From the NCBI RefSeq assembly GCF_000315445.1, contig NZ_JH992957.1, positions 169,047-233,046 of the forward strand: a DNA stretch of 64,000 bases, written 5' to 3'. The notes beneath the pieces are model-generated. The model searched no databases. It was not told the DNA's origin and worked only from the letters and a program-made list of their open reading frames with translations. Below, piece after piece: positions 47,155 to 57,400 of this stretch. The number at the start of each line of letters is the position of its first letter. Within the stretch, counting starts at the first letter, position 1. A program made the translations under genes and the position numbers. This DNA is from Alloiococcus otitis ATCC 51267 (GTDB taxonomy: Bacteria; Bacillota; Bacilli; Lactobacillales; Carnobacteriaceae_A).

Positions 47155-47279
47155 TTTAAAAACTTTAATTAAGAGAGTAGCACCAAGATCAATGTATTCA
47201 TTTCAGGGATTTAAACTAGCTGTCGTCTCAACTGGAAGCATTCAAGCATACTAATGTTAGAGAAAATGAAAGTGATTTT

Positions 47280-47316
47280 TGATATAGGGACTTGCCGAGT
47301 GTAAGTCCCTATATCA
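47280..47316 (+). repeat. Perfect 14-bp inverted repeat between oppA and oppB
   Basis: TGATATAGGGACTT (47280-47293) and AAGTCCCTATATCA (47303-47316), nine-base loop. No T tract follows on either strand, so it is more likely an mRNA 3'-end stabiliser for oppA or a partial terminator. The gap has no gene. Confidence 0.7.
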
Positions 47317-47435
47317 TTACAAAAAATAAAGAATAAATTATATCCTATTTGTTTAGCATAATATCTTTATTATTCATTAGATGGTCTAAAGTTATAACTT
47401 TTAGCAGATAAGTTTTATATTAGTTGGGGGTTATT

Positions 47436-48383
47436 ATGAAAATTATTGTGAAGAAAATTATGACTACTATAGTTACCTTGCTTTTAGTATCTATTATAAT
47501 TTTTCTTATGTTTAATGTTCTACCAGGCAATCCAGCCCAGTCTATATTAGGCATTGATGCAGATCCAGCACAAATTCAAAATTTGGAAATTGAACTTGGC
47601 TTAGATAGGAATTTACTTGAGCGTTATTTTGAATGGTTAGTAAACTTATTCAGTGGTGATTTAGGTATTTCTTATCGTTATCAACAACCTGTAGCTGACA
47701 TAATTTCTTCTCGATTGCCAGTAACTGTTTCTTTAACAATTTACTCATTTGTTATCACTTTAATATTTGCTATTCCCCTTGGACTTTTTATTTCTCGTTA
47801 TGAGGGTACAATGATGTCTACTATCGTTTCATTAATTACTCAATTAGGAATTTCTACACCATCCTTTTGGTTAGGATTCTTACTTATCTATTTTTTTGCA
47901 TATAAATTAAATCTTTTTCCCACGTTTGGGTACATCCCATTTCGTGATAATTTTGTTGGAGGATTACAATCTCTTTTTCTACCGTCACTTGCGATAGCTA
48001 TTTCCAATATTGCTGTTATTATTCGCTACTTATCAAATTCTGTATCTGATCAACTTAGTCAAGATTATGTTACTACTGCTATGGTTAAAGGGGCTTCAGA
48101 CGGACGAATAATGTATCGGCATGTATTGAAGAATGCATCTCTTCCTGTAATAACGATTATAGGATTAATGGTTGCCGATACTCTTGGAGGTTCTATCATA
48201 ATAGAAAATGTCTTTGCTTTACCTGGATTAGGGTCTCTACTTAATGCATCAGTAGAATCAAGAGATTTTCCGTTAATTCAATCACTAGTAATGTTTATAT
48301 CGATAATTATCATTGTAACTAATCTAGTGGTAGATATTGTTTATAATCTAATTGACCCACGTATTAAACTAGGAGGCAAGTAA
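47436..48383 (+). CDS. oppB: ABC transporter permease OppB/DppB type
   Basis: 315 aa, six predicted membrane helices (first at about 9-31) and the BPD_transp_1 domain. The EAA-like loop (DYVTTAMVKGASDGRIMYRHVLKNA) that contacts the ATPases is present. Typical N-terminal LPGNPA motif of OppB/DppB. The ATG at 47436 follows GGGGG. It is 280 bp after oppA, and its stop overlaps oppC by one base. Confidence 0.9.
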   Translation: MKIIVKKIMTTIVTLLLVSIIIFLMFNVLPGNPAQSILGIDADPAQIQNLEIELGLDRNLLERYFEWLVNLFSGDLGISYRYQQPVADIISSRLPVTVSLTIYSFVITLIFAIPLGLFISRYEGTMMSTIVSLITQLGISTPSFWLGFLLIYFFAYKLNLFPTFGYIPFRDNFVGGLQSLFLPSLAIAISNIAVIIRYLSNSVSDQLSQDYVTTAMVKGASDGRIMYRHVLKNASLPVITIIGLMVADTLGGSIIIENVFALPGLGSLLNASVESRDFPLIQSLVMFISIIIIVTNLVVDIVYNLIDPRIKLGGK

Positions 48384-49195
48384 TGAAAGGTACTCGTGAC
48401 TATAACCTTTATATTGGTACAATTATTATTATTGGCTTACTTATTATTACACTTGTTAGCTTTGTTTGGACCCCGTACCCTCCTAATACCATAGGAGTCG
48501 GGCCTCAGTTACAAGGACCCTCATTTGATCATTTGCTTGGGACTGATAACTTTGGTAGGGACATTCTTAGTCGTATTATGGATGGATCCCGTACAGTATT
48601 TTTGATTGGAATATTGTCGGTAGCTATTGGTCTTATTGGTGGTCTAATTATAGGATCCATATCCGGCTTTTTTGGAGGTTGGGTAGATGAAGTTATTATG
48701 AGGCTTAATGATGCTATGATGGCGATTCCTGGTATATTATTTGCAATTATGCTAGTTTCAATTTTTGATGCTGGGCTATCTAACACAGTTCTTGCTTTAG
48801 GAATACCAAGAATTGCAACGTTTACTAGAGTAATTCGTGGAGGCTTTCTCCAAGTCAAAAATTATGATTTTGTAAAATCAAGTCGTATAAAAGGGGCAAC
48901 AAACTGGCACATAATTAGCCAACATCTATTACCTAATATTATGACTCAAATTATCGTAGCGACAACTTTGTCTTTCTCTGGAACAGTACTGTCAGAAGCA
49001 GGTTTGTCTTATTTGGGCCTTGGAGTGCAACCGCCTGATGCATCGTGGGGTAGAATGTTATCCGAAGCTCAACCTTTTATTGTATCTGCACCCTGGTATA
49101 TTATTTCAATTGGTATTATTATCACTCTCTTGGTATATGGCTTCAATCTTCTAGGAGACGGGATCCGTAAGTTGCAAGATAAGAGAGGTATCTAA
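48383..49195 (+). CDS. oppC: ABC transporter permease OppC/DppC type
   Basis: 270 aa. It has an N-terminal membrane helix, the LGTDNFGRDILSRI motif typical of OppC/DppC, and the cytoplasmic EAA loop VKSSRIKGATNWHIISQHLLPN. RBS AGGAGG lies in the end of oppB. It forms the transmembrane channel with OppB. Confidence 0.92.
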   Translation: MKGTRDYNLYIGTIIIIGLLIITLVSFVWTPYPPNTIGVGPQLQGPSFDHLLGTDNFGRDILSRIMDGSRTVFLIGILSVAIGLIGGLIIGSISGFFGGWVDEVIMRLNDAMMAIPGILFAIMLVSIFDAGLSNTVLALGIPRIATFTRVIRGGFLQVKNYDFVKSSRIKGATNWHIISQHLLPNIMTQIIVATTLSFSGTVLSEAGLSYLGLGVQPPDASWGRMLSEAQPFIVSAPWYIISIGIIITLLVYGFNLLGDGIRKLQDKRGI

Positions 49196-49197
49196 AA

Positions 49198-50352
49198 ATG
49201 TCTGAAATATTAAACATAAAAAATCTTTCTTTGGATTTTAAAATACAAAATCAGTTGTATCCAGCAATTTCCAATGTTGATATGAGCGTGAAAAGTAAAG
49301 AAATAATTGGCATCGTAGGTGAGTCAGGATCAGGCAAGTCATTAACAGCTAAAACTATTATGGGCATTGCACCTAACAATGCCCATATCGATTACGAAAT
49401 TCTTAATTATAAAGGTAAAGATATTAATCAAACCTTGAAAAAAAACAGAAAAAATATTCAAGGCAAAGAAATTTCTATGATTTTTCAAGACTCTGGGTCA
49501 GCACTCAATCCTTTAACAAGAGTGGGAAAACAGATTCAAGAAGTTTTAAAGATCCATAAAATTAACAGTAAAGATCAACGTAAGAGGATGACTATGGATC
49601 TTTTGGGAGATGTTGGATTTCCAGATCCCCAAAGTATTTACAGAAGTTTTCCCCACGAATTATCTGGGGGAATGAGACAAAGAATTATGATATGTATGGC
49701 TTTAATTGCTGAACCTGATCTCATAATTGCTGATGAACCAACAACTGCATTGGATACTACTATTCAAAAACAGATTCTTGATATTTTATATCGTTTAATT
49801 CGTGAGAAAGAAAAGTCTATGATTATTATAACACACGATTGGGGAGTAATTAACGAGATGTGTGATAGGGTGTATGTTATGTATGCAGGTAAAGTAGTTG
49901 AAGAAGGTTCAGTAGAGCAAATAGTTCACCATCCACGTCATTCATACACTAAGGCACTTTTGAAAGCTATACCTTCTCTGAAAAGTAAAGGTCACCCTTT
50001 ATTTTACATTCCTTTTAAAGTTTCATCAATAACCGACAGACGTCATGGAGAGTGGCCCTACTTGGAATTTAGTAAAAGTAATGAAGAGTATATACGAAAG
50101 AATTTTCCTGAATTTATAATTGAAGAGTATAAATCTTCAAAAACTGCTAGTGGAAATTCCAAAGATGATAATAAAGACAAACTTACTAGAAGTTTAGCCC
50201 AAGATTCGAAAGAAGAAAAAAGCAATGGCCATGCTTCTTTACCTAACTATTCTGATAAGGCCAAAGCAGATACAATAATTCATCAAGTTCCTGACCTACC
50301 AAATTTAAATAATAAATCAGTTAAAGAAAAGCGGGATCTAGAGGAGGATTAA
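49198..50352 (+). CDS. oppD: ABC transporter ATP-binding protein OppD type with long tail
   Basis: 384 aa. Walker A GESGSGKS (41-48), signature LSGGMRQR, Walker B LIIADEPTTALD and the oligopeptide C-terminal HPRHSYTKALLKAIP (about 242-256). After about residue 285 there is a further 100-residue charged, Lys/Asp/Ser/Asn-rich, low-complexity tail ending in EKRDLEED. OppD proteins normally end after about 330-350 residues with a cysteine-rich FeS-type segment; I see no Cys cluster here. The start is two bases after oppC. Confidence 0.88.
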   Translation: MSEILNIKNLSLDFKIQNQLYPAISNVDMSVKSKEIIGIVGESGSGKSLTAKTIMGIAPNNAHIDYEILNYKGKDINQTLKKNRKNIQGKEISMIFQDSGSALNPLTRVGKQIQEVLKIHKINSKDQRKRMTMDLLGDVGFPDPQSIYRSFPHELSGGMRQRIMICMALIAEPDLIIADEPTTALDTTIQKQILDILYRLIREKEKSMIIITHDWGVINEMCDRVYVMYAGKVVEEGSVEQIVHHPRHSYTKALLKAIPSLKSKGHPLFYIPFKVSSITDRRHGEWPYLEFSKSNEEYIRKNFPEFIIEEYKSSKTASGNSKDDNKDKLTRSLAQDSKEEKSNGHASLPNYSDKAKADTIIHQVPDLPNLNNKSVKEKRDLEED

Positions 50353-50353
50353 G

Positions 50354-51145
50354 ATGGATAAAATACTACAAGTGAAGAATCTCAATAAAACATTTACCTC
50401 AAATTCCTTTTCACTTTTCAGTGCTCCAAAAGCAGTAGTTGCTGCTAACAATATTACGTTTGATATTAATCGTGGAGAAAGTTTCGGATTAGTGGGTGAG
50501 TCTGGTTCTGGTAAATCTACAATAGCAAACATTATAGCACGTTTACTTCCGCCAGATTCCGGACAAATACTATTTAACGGACAAAATATATTTAAATCTA
50601 AAGGGAAAGAAGCTCGGAATTATTATCGTAATTTACAAATGGTTTTTCAAGATCCCTATGCTACACTAAATCCCCGTAAGACCATTGGTTGGAGTATTGG
50701 AGAAGCATTAAGGAATTTTGGGGATATTTCTCGGGAAGAAGTTAAACAACGAGTTGTAGAAGCATTAACCGATGTGGGACTCAATAGTTCATACTATGAC
50801 CGTTATCCTCATAATCTAAGTGGGGGACAGCGTCAACGTGTGGCTATAGCTTCTACCATAATATTACGTCCTGAATTAATTTTAATTGACGAAGGTGTGT
50901 CAGCTTTAGATGTGTCTATTCAAGCAGCAATTTTAAATCTTTTAAATGATCTAAAAAAGAAATATAAATTAACCTATTTATTTATTTCTCATGATCTAAA
51001 TGTTATAGAGTACTTTTGTGATCGAGTTGCTGTAATGTATCGTGGAGACCTTATAGAGGTTTTTGATCCTTCAGTGACATCTGTTGAAGATAGATCTGAC
51101 TATACTAGAAAATTATTTGATTCTATCCCTCAGATTTATCTTTAG
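50354..51145 (+). CDS. oppF: ABC transporter ATP-binding protein OppF type
   Basis: 263 aa. Walker A GESGSGKS (48-55), VFQDPYATLNPR Q-loop, LSGGQRQR. Walker B reads LIDEGVSALD: the usual proline after Asp-Glu is glycine. The catalytic glutamate is present, so activity is probably kept. It lacks the full oligo_HPY extension (ends about 10 residues after SDYTRKL), which is common in shorter paralogues. RBS GGAGG at the end of oppD. The phosphoesterase ATG is 13 bases after the stop. Confidence 0.9.
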   Translation: MDKILQVKNLNKTFTSNSFSLFSAPKAVVAANNITFDINRGESFGLVGESGSGKSTIANIIARLLPPDSGQILFNGQNIFKSKGKEARNYYRNLQMVFQDPYATLNPRKTIGWSIGEALRNFGDISREEVKQRVVEALTDVGLNSSYYDRYPHNLSGGQRQRVAIASTIILRPELILIDEGVSALDVSIQAAILNLLNDLKKKYKLTYLFISHDLNVIEYFCDRVAVMYRGDLIEVFDPSVTSVEDRSDYTRKLFDSIPQIYL

Positions 51146-51282
51146 AGAGGAATTTGACATGCGTATAGGATTCGTTTCAGATATACACATTGACCAAATA
51201 CCTCTCGAAGGTACTGAAGTATTAAAGCTATTTGGATATTGGATTAAGAAAAATAACCTTTCTCACTTTGTTATCGGCGGAG

Positions 51283-51287
51283 ATATT
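51283..51287 (+). repeat. IS21 target-site duplication, left copy (ATATT)
   Basis: Matches 53439-53443. It lies within codons 42-43 of the phosphoesterase. Confidence 0.88.
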
Positions 51288-51373
51288 TGTCAAGGGCAGT
51301 TTAAAATTGTAGGTTTTCGGCAAGATAAAAATGTAGGTTTTTGGCAATTCAATTGTAGGTAATCGGTAGTTTT

Positions 51374-52102
51374 TTATTTCATTCGGTATGATTTTCCAGT
51401 GATCTTGAATACCTTCACGTGATGTACCAGACGGTCAAGTATCGCTGCCGCAATCTCTGAGTTCTGAAATAATTCCCCCCAACGGGATAACACAATGTTG
51501 GTTGTTATGACAGTTGAATTCTTTTCATACCGCATCGTCATTAGTTGAAAGAATAAGTCTGCTTCAATCTTTTGAATAGGTAAGTAGCCAATCTCATCAA
51601 TGATAAGCAAGTCATAACGTGCATAACGTTTTAATACGCGCTCTTCTGTCCCTTTTTCAAAAGCTGAACGAAGACGTAAAAGTAATTCATGACAACTAAT
51701 AAACAATGTACGATAGCCTTGGTGGCAAGCTTCAATCCCTAAGGCAATTACCAGGTGGGTCTTACCCACACCTGGATTACCAATAAATACAAGGTTTTCT
51801 TTCTTTTCCATAAAAGCCATATGTTTGAGGTCAATGATTTCGTTTTTATTAATACTTGGTTGGAAATCAAAGTCAAACTCCTCTAAAGAAGTTCTTTTGG
51901 GGAAATGAGCGCGCTTAATCACACGTTCAATCTTTTGGTTCTTTTGATAGTGTAGTTCTTGGTTTGTCAGTTCTAATAGAGCCTCAGTTAAAGAAATTTC
52001 ATTTTTGTTTGCGACATCGATATAATTGGGCACATATTCTCGCATATGGTTTAAATTGAGTTCTTCTAGATTATATAAGAGTTTTTGATAAGCGCTACTC
52101 AT
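51374..52102 (-). CDS. istB: IS21 helper ATPase IstB
   Basis: DnaC-like AAA+ ATPase that helps IstA choose target DNA. It is 242 aa from the ATG at 52102, which has GGAGGAG seven bases upstream. Walker A GNPGVGKTH, Walker B LLIIDEIGYLP, and C-terminal LDRLVHHVKVFKITG. It overlaps the end of istA by 8 bp, as usual for IS21. Confidence 0.94.
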   Translation of the reverse strand: MSSAYQKLLYNLEELNLNHMREYVPNYIDVANKNEISLTEALLELTNQELHYQKNQKIERVIKRAHFPKRTSLEEFDFDFQPSINKNEIIDLKHMAFMEKKENLVFIGNPGVGKTHLVIALGIEACHQGYRTLFISCHELLLRLRSAFEKGTEERVLKRYARYDLLIIDEIGYLPIQKIEADLFFQLMTMRYEKNSTVITTNIVLSRWGELFQNSEIAAAILDRLVHHVKVFKITGKSYRMK

Positions 52103-53333
52103 TCGTTGGCTCCTCCAAAAAGTCATACTGTTTTAAACTATTTTCAATATAGGACTGAATATCATCTTCATCCTTATGACTTAGGACATCAGATTTTAGA
52201 ATTTGAACCATATCATCATAGTTATAATTCAATGGTTTCTCCGTTAATAAGTGCGAACGGATGCGTTCTCCGTTATAATAGATGTGCACGTGCGATTCGT
52301 TATCGGAAAGGGCTAATTCAACTTCTTTTCCAATATAACGAGGATCTACCGAGTACCTACATTTGCGGAACAGAACCATCGCTTCCTTTGTGACTTTACG
52401 GCAAATAGAGTCATTGAAATATGGCGTTAATAGGTTTTCTGGTAGCTCATGTAGGTGCTCTTTTTCTTTATCCTTCCATAGGAAATAGGGTGTTTCTCCT
52501 GTAGCTTGAGACACTTCCCGATTAAGGTCGTGGCAAAGCATATCTACGATGTGGATAAGGTCTGTACTATCATGGAATTCATGATTATAGACACGTAATC
52601 GTTCAACTGTTCGGGCAAGTGCTTCCACACTTCCTTTTGTTTGAGGGCGAAATGGACGGCAGACCATCGTTCTAAACCCTGCATCTTTACTAAATGCATA
52701 GAATCGTTCATTCAATTGTACTTTTGAAAACTGAGTTCTTGATTGATCGACAACTGTTTTCATATTATCAAACCAAATTTCTTCTGGAACGCCACCGGTA
52801 TGTTTAAAAGCCTCATTTAAACACTGAAATAATGTATCTTGTTTGCGGTCAAACGTCAGTGTTATAAACTTCATTTTTGAAAATGGCAATACATAGAGAA
52901 AAATATTAAAGCAAATAATTTCTCCTTGTTCACTGATAAGATGTATGTTTTCTTTCCAATCAACTTGAGCAGAAAGACCCGGCGTATGTTCAACACGGAT
53001 CGTCGCTTTCTTGACTCGCTCTTTCTTTAACTCACGACAGTAAGTTTTTACCAAACTATAGCTGCCATCAAAACCTTTCTTCTCAATAAATCGGAAGATA
53101 CTATAGGCACTACAGTGGCCTTCTAGCTTTTCGTGAATCATGTTTTTAAACGGATCCAGTTTGCTTCCACGTTTCTTACGAGGAGAGGTTGAGCTTTCTC
53201 CTTTCAATGCTTCATGATAGGCTGCCTTAACCGTGCGGTAATCGCACCCAAATTGTTGAGCTAAAGCAGAAAAATTAGGTTTAATACCGTCTATCATATA
53301 TTTTTTCACTCCTTCTCGAATATCTCTTCTCAT
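52095..53333 (-). CDS. istA: IS21 transposase IstA
   Basis: 412 aa. N-terminal helix-turn-helix (FSALAQQFGCDYRTVKAAY), a central rve domain with Asp in AQVDWKEN, Asp in IWFDNMKT and a Glu in the TKGSVEALARTVERLR region, and a C-terminal Mu-like domain. The frame is intact. RBS GGAGGT six bases upstream. Confidence 0.93.
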   Translation of the reverse strand: MRRDIREGVKKYMIDGIKPNFSALAQQFGCDYRTVKAAYHEALKGESSTSPRKKRGSKLDPFKNMIHEKLEGHCSAYSIFRFIEKKGFDGSYSLVKTYCRELKKERVKKATIRVEHTPGLSAQVDWKENIHLISEQGEIICFNIFLYVLPFSKMKFITLTFDRKQDTLFQCLNEAFKHTGGVPEEIWFDNMKTVVDQSRTQFSKVQLNERFYAFSKDAGFRTMVCRPFRPQTKGSVEALARTVERLRVYNHEFHDSTDLIHIVDMLCHDLNREVSQATGETPYFLWKDKEKEHLHELPENLLTPYFNDSICRKVTKEAMVLFRKCRYSVDPRYIGKEVELALSDNESHVHIYYNGERIRSHLLTEKPLNYNYDDMVQILKSDVLSHKDEDDIQSYIENSLKQYDFLEEPTNE

Positions 53334-53438
53334 CCCAATACCTCCATTTCTAAAGGGATAAGAAGAGTATATAAAAAATGTAGGAAAACCAACAATTTTA
53401 AATTGCCGTTTTCCTACATTTTATAGCTGCCGTTTACA

Positions 53439-53443
53439 ATATT
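53439..53443 (+). repeat. IS21 target-site duplication, right copy (ATATT)
   Basis: Copy of 51283-51287. Confidence 0.88.
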
Positions 53444-54082
53444 TCAAATAATTGGAAAGTCTCTTGTCATTTTGTTCAAGATCTTCAAGATACAACAGGT
53501 GTCCAAGTTTATTTTATTCCCGGTAACCATGATTATTGGTCCCAAAATACGGAAGAACCACAATTATATGATCAAATAGATACTTGGAGTATTTATAGAA
53601 AATTATCTAAACACCCACAATGCTTGTTAGAGAAATCTATTTGGCTTAGCGATCAACTTGTCTTGGTAGGACACTCTGGTTGGTATAATCATGCATATAA
53701 AGGATCCAAGGATAATGGAAATATCTTTACAGAGCAAGAGTTGGAGAAAGGTGAATATAATGAACGAACATGGCAAGATAAGATATTTGTGAATTGGAAA
53801 ATGTCTGACCGGGATACTTCAAAGATTATGACTAATAAAGTTAGAAACCAACTTGAAAGGTTAAAAAATGATTTTACTAAATCATTCGAAAAAGAAGAAC
53901 TTCAAGTTATTCTTGTGACACATATGGTTACAATACCTGAATTTTGCGTTCCAATGCCTCACCAAGAATTTGACTATTTTAATGCATTTATAGGTACAGA
54001 CGATTTTGATGAATTAATTAAGGACCATCCAATCCTGTATAATTTTATGGGACATGTTCACTATCGAAGTGAACTAATTGTA

Positions 54083-54089
54083 GGGGGGG
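54083..54089 (+). repeat. G7 homopolymer tract with frameshift
   Basis: Seven G in an otherwise AT-rich gene. One G fewer would join the phosphoesterase frame to its natural C-terminus. Confidence 0.75.
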
Positions 54090-54409
54090 ATTTCATTTAT
54101 TGTTAACTGCTTAGGTAACTATGAGGAATGGAGAAGCAGCGATTTAATAGCGGAGCTCCAAGATGCAGCTTTTATTCTAGAAATTGATTAAGTAGATAAT
54201 ATTAATAGCGAAAAAATAATATCATTTTTATTTAGAATTATAATGATATGTATTCCCTAAATATAAAATTTTAAAATATTAACTAGTAAATTTAAAGTAT
54301 ATATAATATGAATCAGATCAAACAAAAATTTACACAATATTAACTTGTATAAGGTAGTTGCTTTCATAATCATTTAGTAAAATAAGGTTATTAAAAAGGA
54401 GTGATAATA

Positions 54410-57400
54410 TTGAAAAACAAGAAATTCATTATTTGGTCGACAGTTACCATTGCTGGGCTTTTAAGTTTAAATGCTGTAGAACAAGTTTCTGCCGAAGACT
54501 TAGGCCAAGACCAAGGACAAATGCCGGATTCAGACTCCGGAGCAAGCTTAGATCTTCCTCTAGAGGGCCAAGCCATCGACCAAGGTCAATCAAACCAAGT
54601 CGAAGAAAGTAATTTAGAAGTAACCATTTACCCAAGTGACCAAGGTGAAAGTGGTGGGGTAGAGGTAGAAACGGTCCAACTTAGTCAACCAGATAAACCA
54701 GATGATGTAAATACAGCTGATGATTCATTTGAACTTAAAGATAATCCGGCTGATAGCAAAGTTGTCTCAGGTCAGTCAGAAAACTCTGAAAATAGTGACG
54801 AGGTAGAAGAAAAAAAGAGAGAAATTCTAGAATTCTCTGCCCCAATAGATGAAGAAAAAGCTTACGTTGAAGCCAACACCCCTGACCCACAACCAGGCTT
54901 TAGGGTTCTTCCTTACTTACAGAAACCTTCTAGCGATTCTATGAGAATATCTTGGATTTCTGAACTAGGCTCTCCAGCCCGTATAACCTTGAAAGCCGGG
55001 GGGAAGCAAGTTTCACAGCAAGTTATTGAACCCCAGTACATGGAGATCATGGAATATACTCGGGCTGAAGTAGACGAAAACATCTCACATGCTGGCAAAA
55101 CACTACCAAAAGGTGAGTGGTTATATTCTAACAGTAACTACAAGTACGATGCTGACTTTGATAAGTTAGTCCCTAACACCGAGTATACATATATGATTGA
55201 AATGGATGGGCAAAAATATCAAAACACCTTCAAAACCTTTCCGACCAAGGATGATTGGGACCACATCCGACTAGCAGCATTTTCAGATACTGAAACTGAA
55301 CCTAAGGGTGCTATTGAGCAAAGAGAATGGGAGCTTCACACCACTAATCCTTACACTTCTGAGTCTGAACCCCGTCCAGGACAGGGATCTGACTTTGCTG
55401 AGAAGCATGGTGCTTCAACCCGTAACGATATGTTCTTGGTGAACTACCCGATTGACCAGCAAACAGCTTTGAATGAAAACTTGGCCCACCTAGCTGAAGC
55501 TAATTTGGATGCCCTCTTAATTGCAGGAGACCTTACCCAGGGATCTGGTTACCAACCTGCCTGGGACGAATTTTGGCGCCATTTTGCGGGAAATTTCAAC
55601 GACTTTGCTTCCAATGTTCCCCTAATCACTGCCTTGGGTAACTGGGAGACTACTGCCGCCCTAAGTGGAGACTACGGGTCACAAGCTGACCGAAGTCCTG
55701 TGGTAAAAGCTAGAAATAGATACCACGCCTACATCTCTACTCCTGACTACCCAGGACACGAACAACATAAGTCTTCTTACTACCGGACTGACATTGGACC
55801 AATTACCATCTTGACCCTTGATTCTACTAATGGCTTGCCAGATGAAGATGTCAACCAAGGCATGCTGACTGGTGAGAAATACACTGGTGATGACAGTATC
55901 TTGCAAGAAGAATTATGGTACAAGGGAAAGGAGTATGATCCTTACATTACAACTGATACCCAAGGATCCTTTACAGCTGAAGAATATGCCAATGCCTACC
56001 CAAAAGTTTTTCCTGGAACTAGTCCGGAAGATTCTGACCTTCCAGCTTTCAATCCAGGTAGTCTTCAGTGGAAGTGGGCTGTTGAACAATTGCAAGATGC
56101 CCGAGAAAAAGGTCAAATCATCGTTGTCCAATTCCACCATGCTCCGTATTCTTCTGGTGTCCACGGTATGGCTCCAAACTTCTCCGAACCAGACAACCAG
56201 TCAGGGGTTGCCATGCGGGTTTACTCGCCACTATTCGAAAAATATGGTGTCAGTCTAGTTATCGCCGGTCACGATGAAATGTTTGAACGGTCATTTGTAG
56301 ACCTTGATGGTGATGGTCGAGGCTTCCATGTTTACGATGTTGGGGTAGCAGCGGATGGTCTCCGCGGTGAAAAAGTTGTCAGGGATGAGGAAGGCAAGCT
56401 AGTTCCATTGAACTTCAACACCTACTCCCAGTGGTCTGCAACTGCTAATGAACCTGAGACTTGGCTAACCAATGAAAACGGGGTTAAGCACCTAGTGGAT
56501 GGCGGCTTACACTATGGTCACCTACAAATTGATTTAGTTCGGACAGACTACGGTTCTAAAATGATCCTCCAACCGGTCTACCTTTTCCCAATCTTAGATG
56601 ATGACTACAATTTTGTCAGAACTGAACGTCGAGTATATGACGATGTAGTAGTGATGCACTTTGACCACGATGGCCTAGAAATTATCGATTTCCAAGAAGA
56701 GTTCACCTTTAAATTTATCAACTCAACTACTAAAGGCAGCACTAGTTTTAAGTCTCCTAGCATTGGAGAAGCCAAAAAATACTTCGACCAGTACGCTAAA
56801 GAAAGTGGTTTAGGTGACCTAGTCTGGACCTTTGATCCTGACAGTAGAACTTTTACAGCAGTTGGTCAAGATGTAATTGGCAAAACGATTGCTGACATAG
56901 ACGAATCCGTTTACAACTTCCTTGCACCAACTCCTGATTGGTCTCCTTCAGAAGAAGATCAAGATGAAGAAGATAGTATATATCCAATTGAAGGAGAGGC
57001 TTCAGTAGACTCAGTCTACGACTTCCAAGCACCAAGCTTTGAATGGAACACTGATCAAGAAATTCCAGATCAATTAAAAGTTTATACACTAGTTTACATT
57101 ACCCAAAATACTAGGGGCAAAAATGGAGCGACAACTGTTAAAGCGGGTAATCCGGAAGAAGCTGAAAAATACTTCCGCAACTGGGCTAGTGAAAATGGTT
57201 TAGGTGACTTAGATTGGGCCTATGACGAAAGTAGCCGAACCTTCACAGCGAGAGAAAAAGTTGAACAAGCTACTACCATTGAAGGAGAAAGTTCAGTTGA
57301 CGCGGTTTATGACTTCTTAGCACCAGACTTTATATGGAATACTGACCAAGTGGATTCAGGAACAAACCAACCGGGTCAAGAAAGTTCTGACCAAAAAGAT

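Larger units (their letters stand above)
51288..53438 (-). mobile_element. IS21-family element, 2151 bp
   Basis: Left end TGTCAAGGGCAG..., right end read inward TGTAAACGGCAG.... Both ends contain TGTAGG followed by CGGCAA about 20 bases in, and further TGTAGG copies at the left end (the multiple terminal repeats typical of IS21). A 5-bp ATATT duplication flanks it. istA and istB lie on the minus strand, opposite the host gene. The structure looks complete and recent. Confidence 0.92.
51159..54191 (+). pseudogene. Calcineurin-like phosphoesterase, disrupted by IS21 and a G7 frameshift
   Basis: The 5' part (51159-51287) encodes MRIGFVSDIHID and VIGGDI. The 3' part (53444-54191) continues in frame with SNNWKVSCHF, the GNHDYW motif, VTHMV and MGHVHYR. 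All metallophosphoesterase motifs are therefore present. Removing the IS and one ATATT copy restores a continuous frame. A second lesion is a run of seven G at 54083-54089, leading to a premature TAA at 54104. With six G the frame would continue through FIVNCLGNYEEW to a stop at 54191, giving about 291 aa. It is 13 bp after oppF and likely part of the opp operon. Confidence 0.9.

Noticed and set aside
47192-47254. A 20-codon frame after oppA with somewhat higher GC
   Set aside because: No ribosome site and no recognisable similarity; too short to call a transposase remnant.
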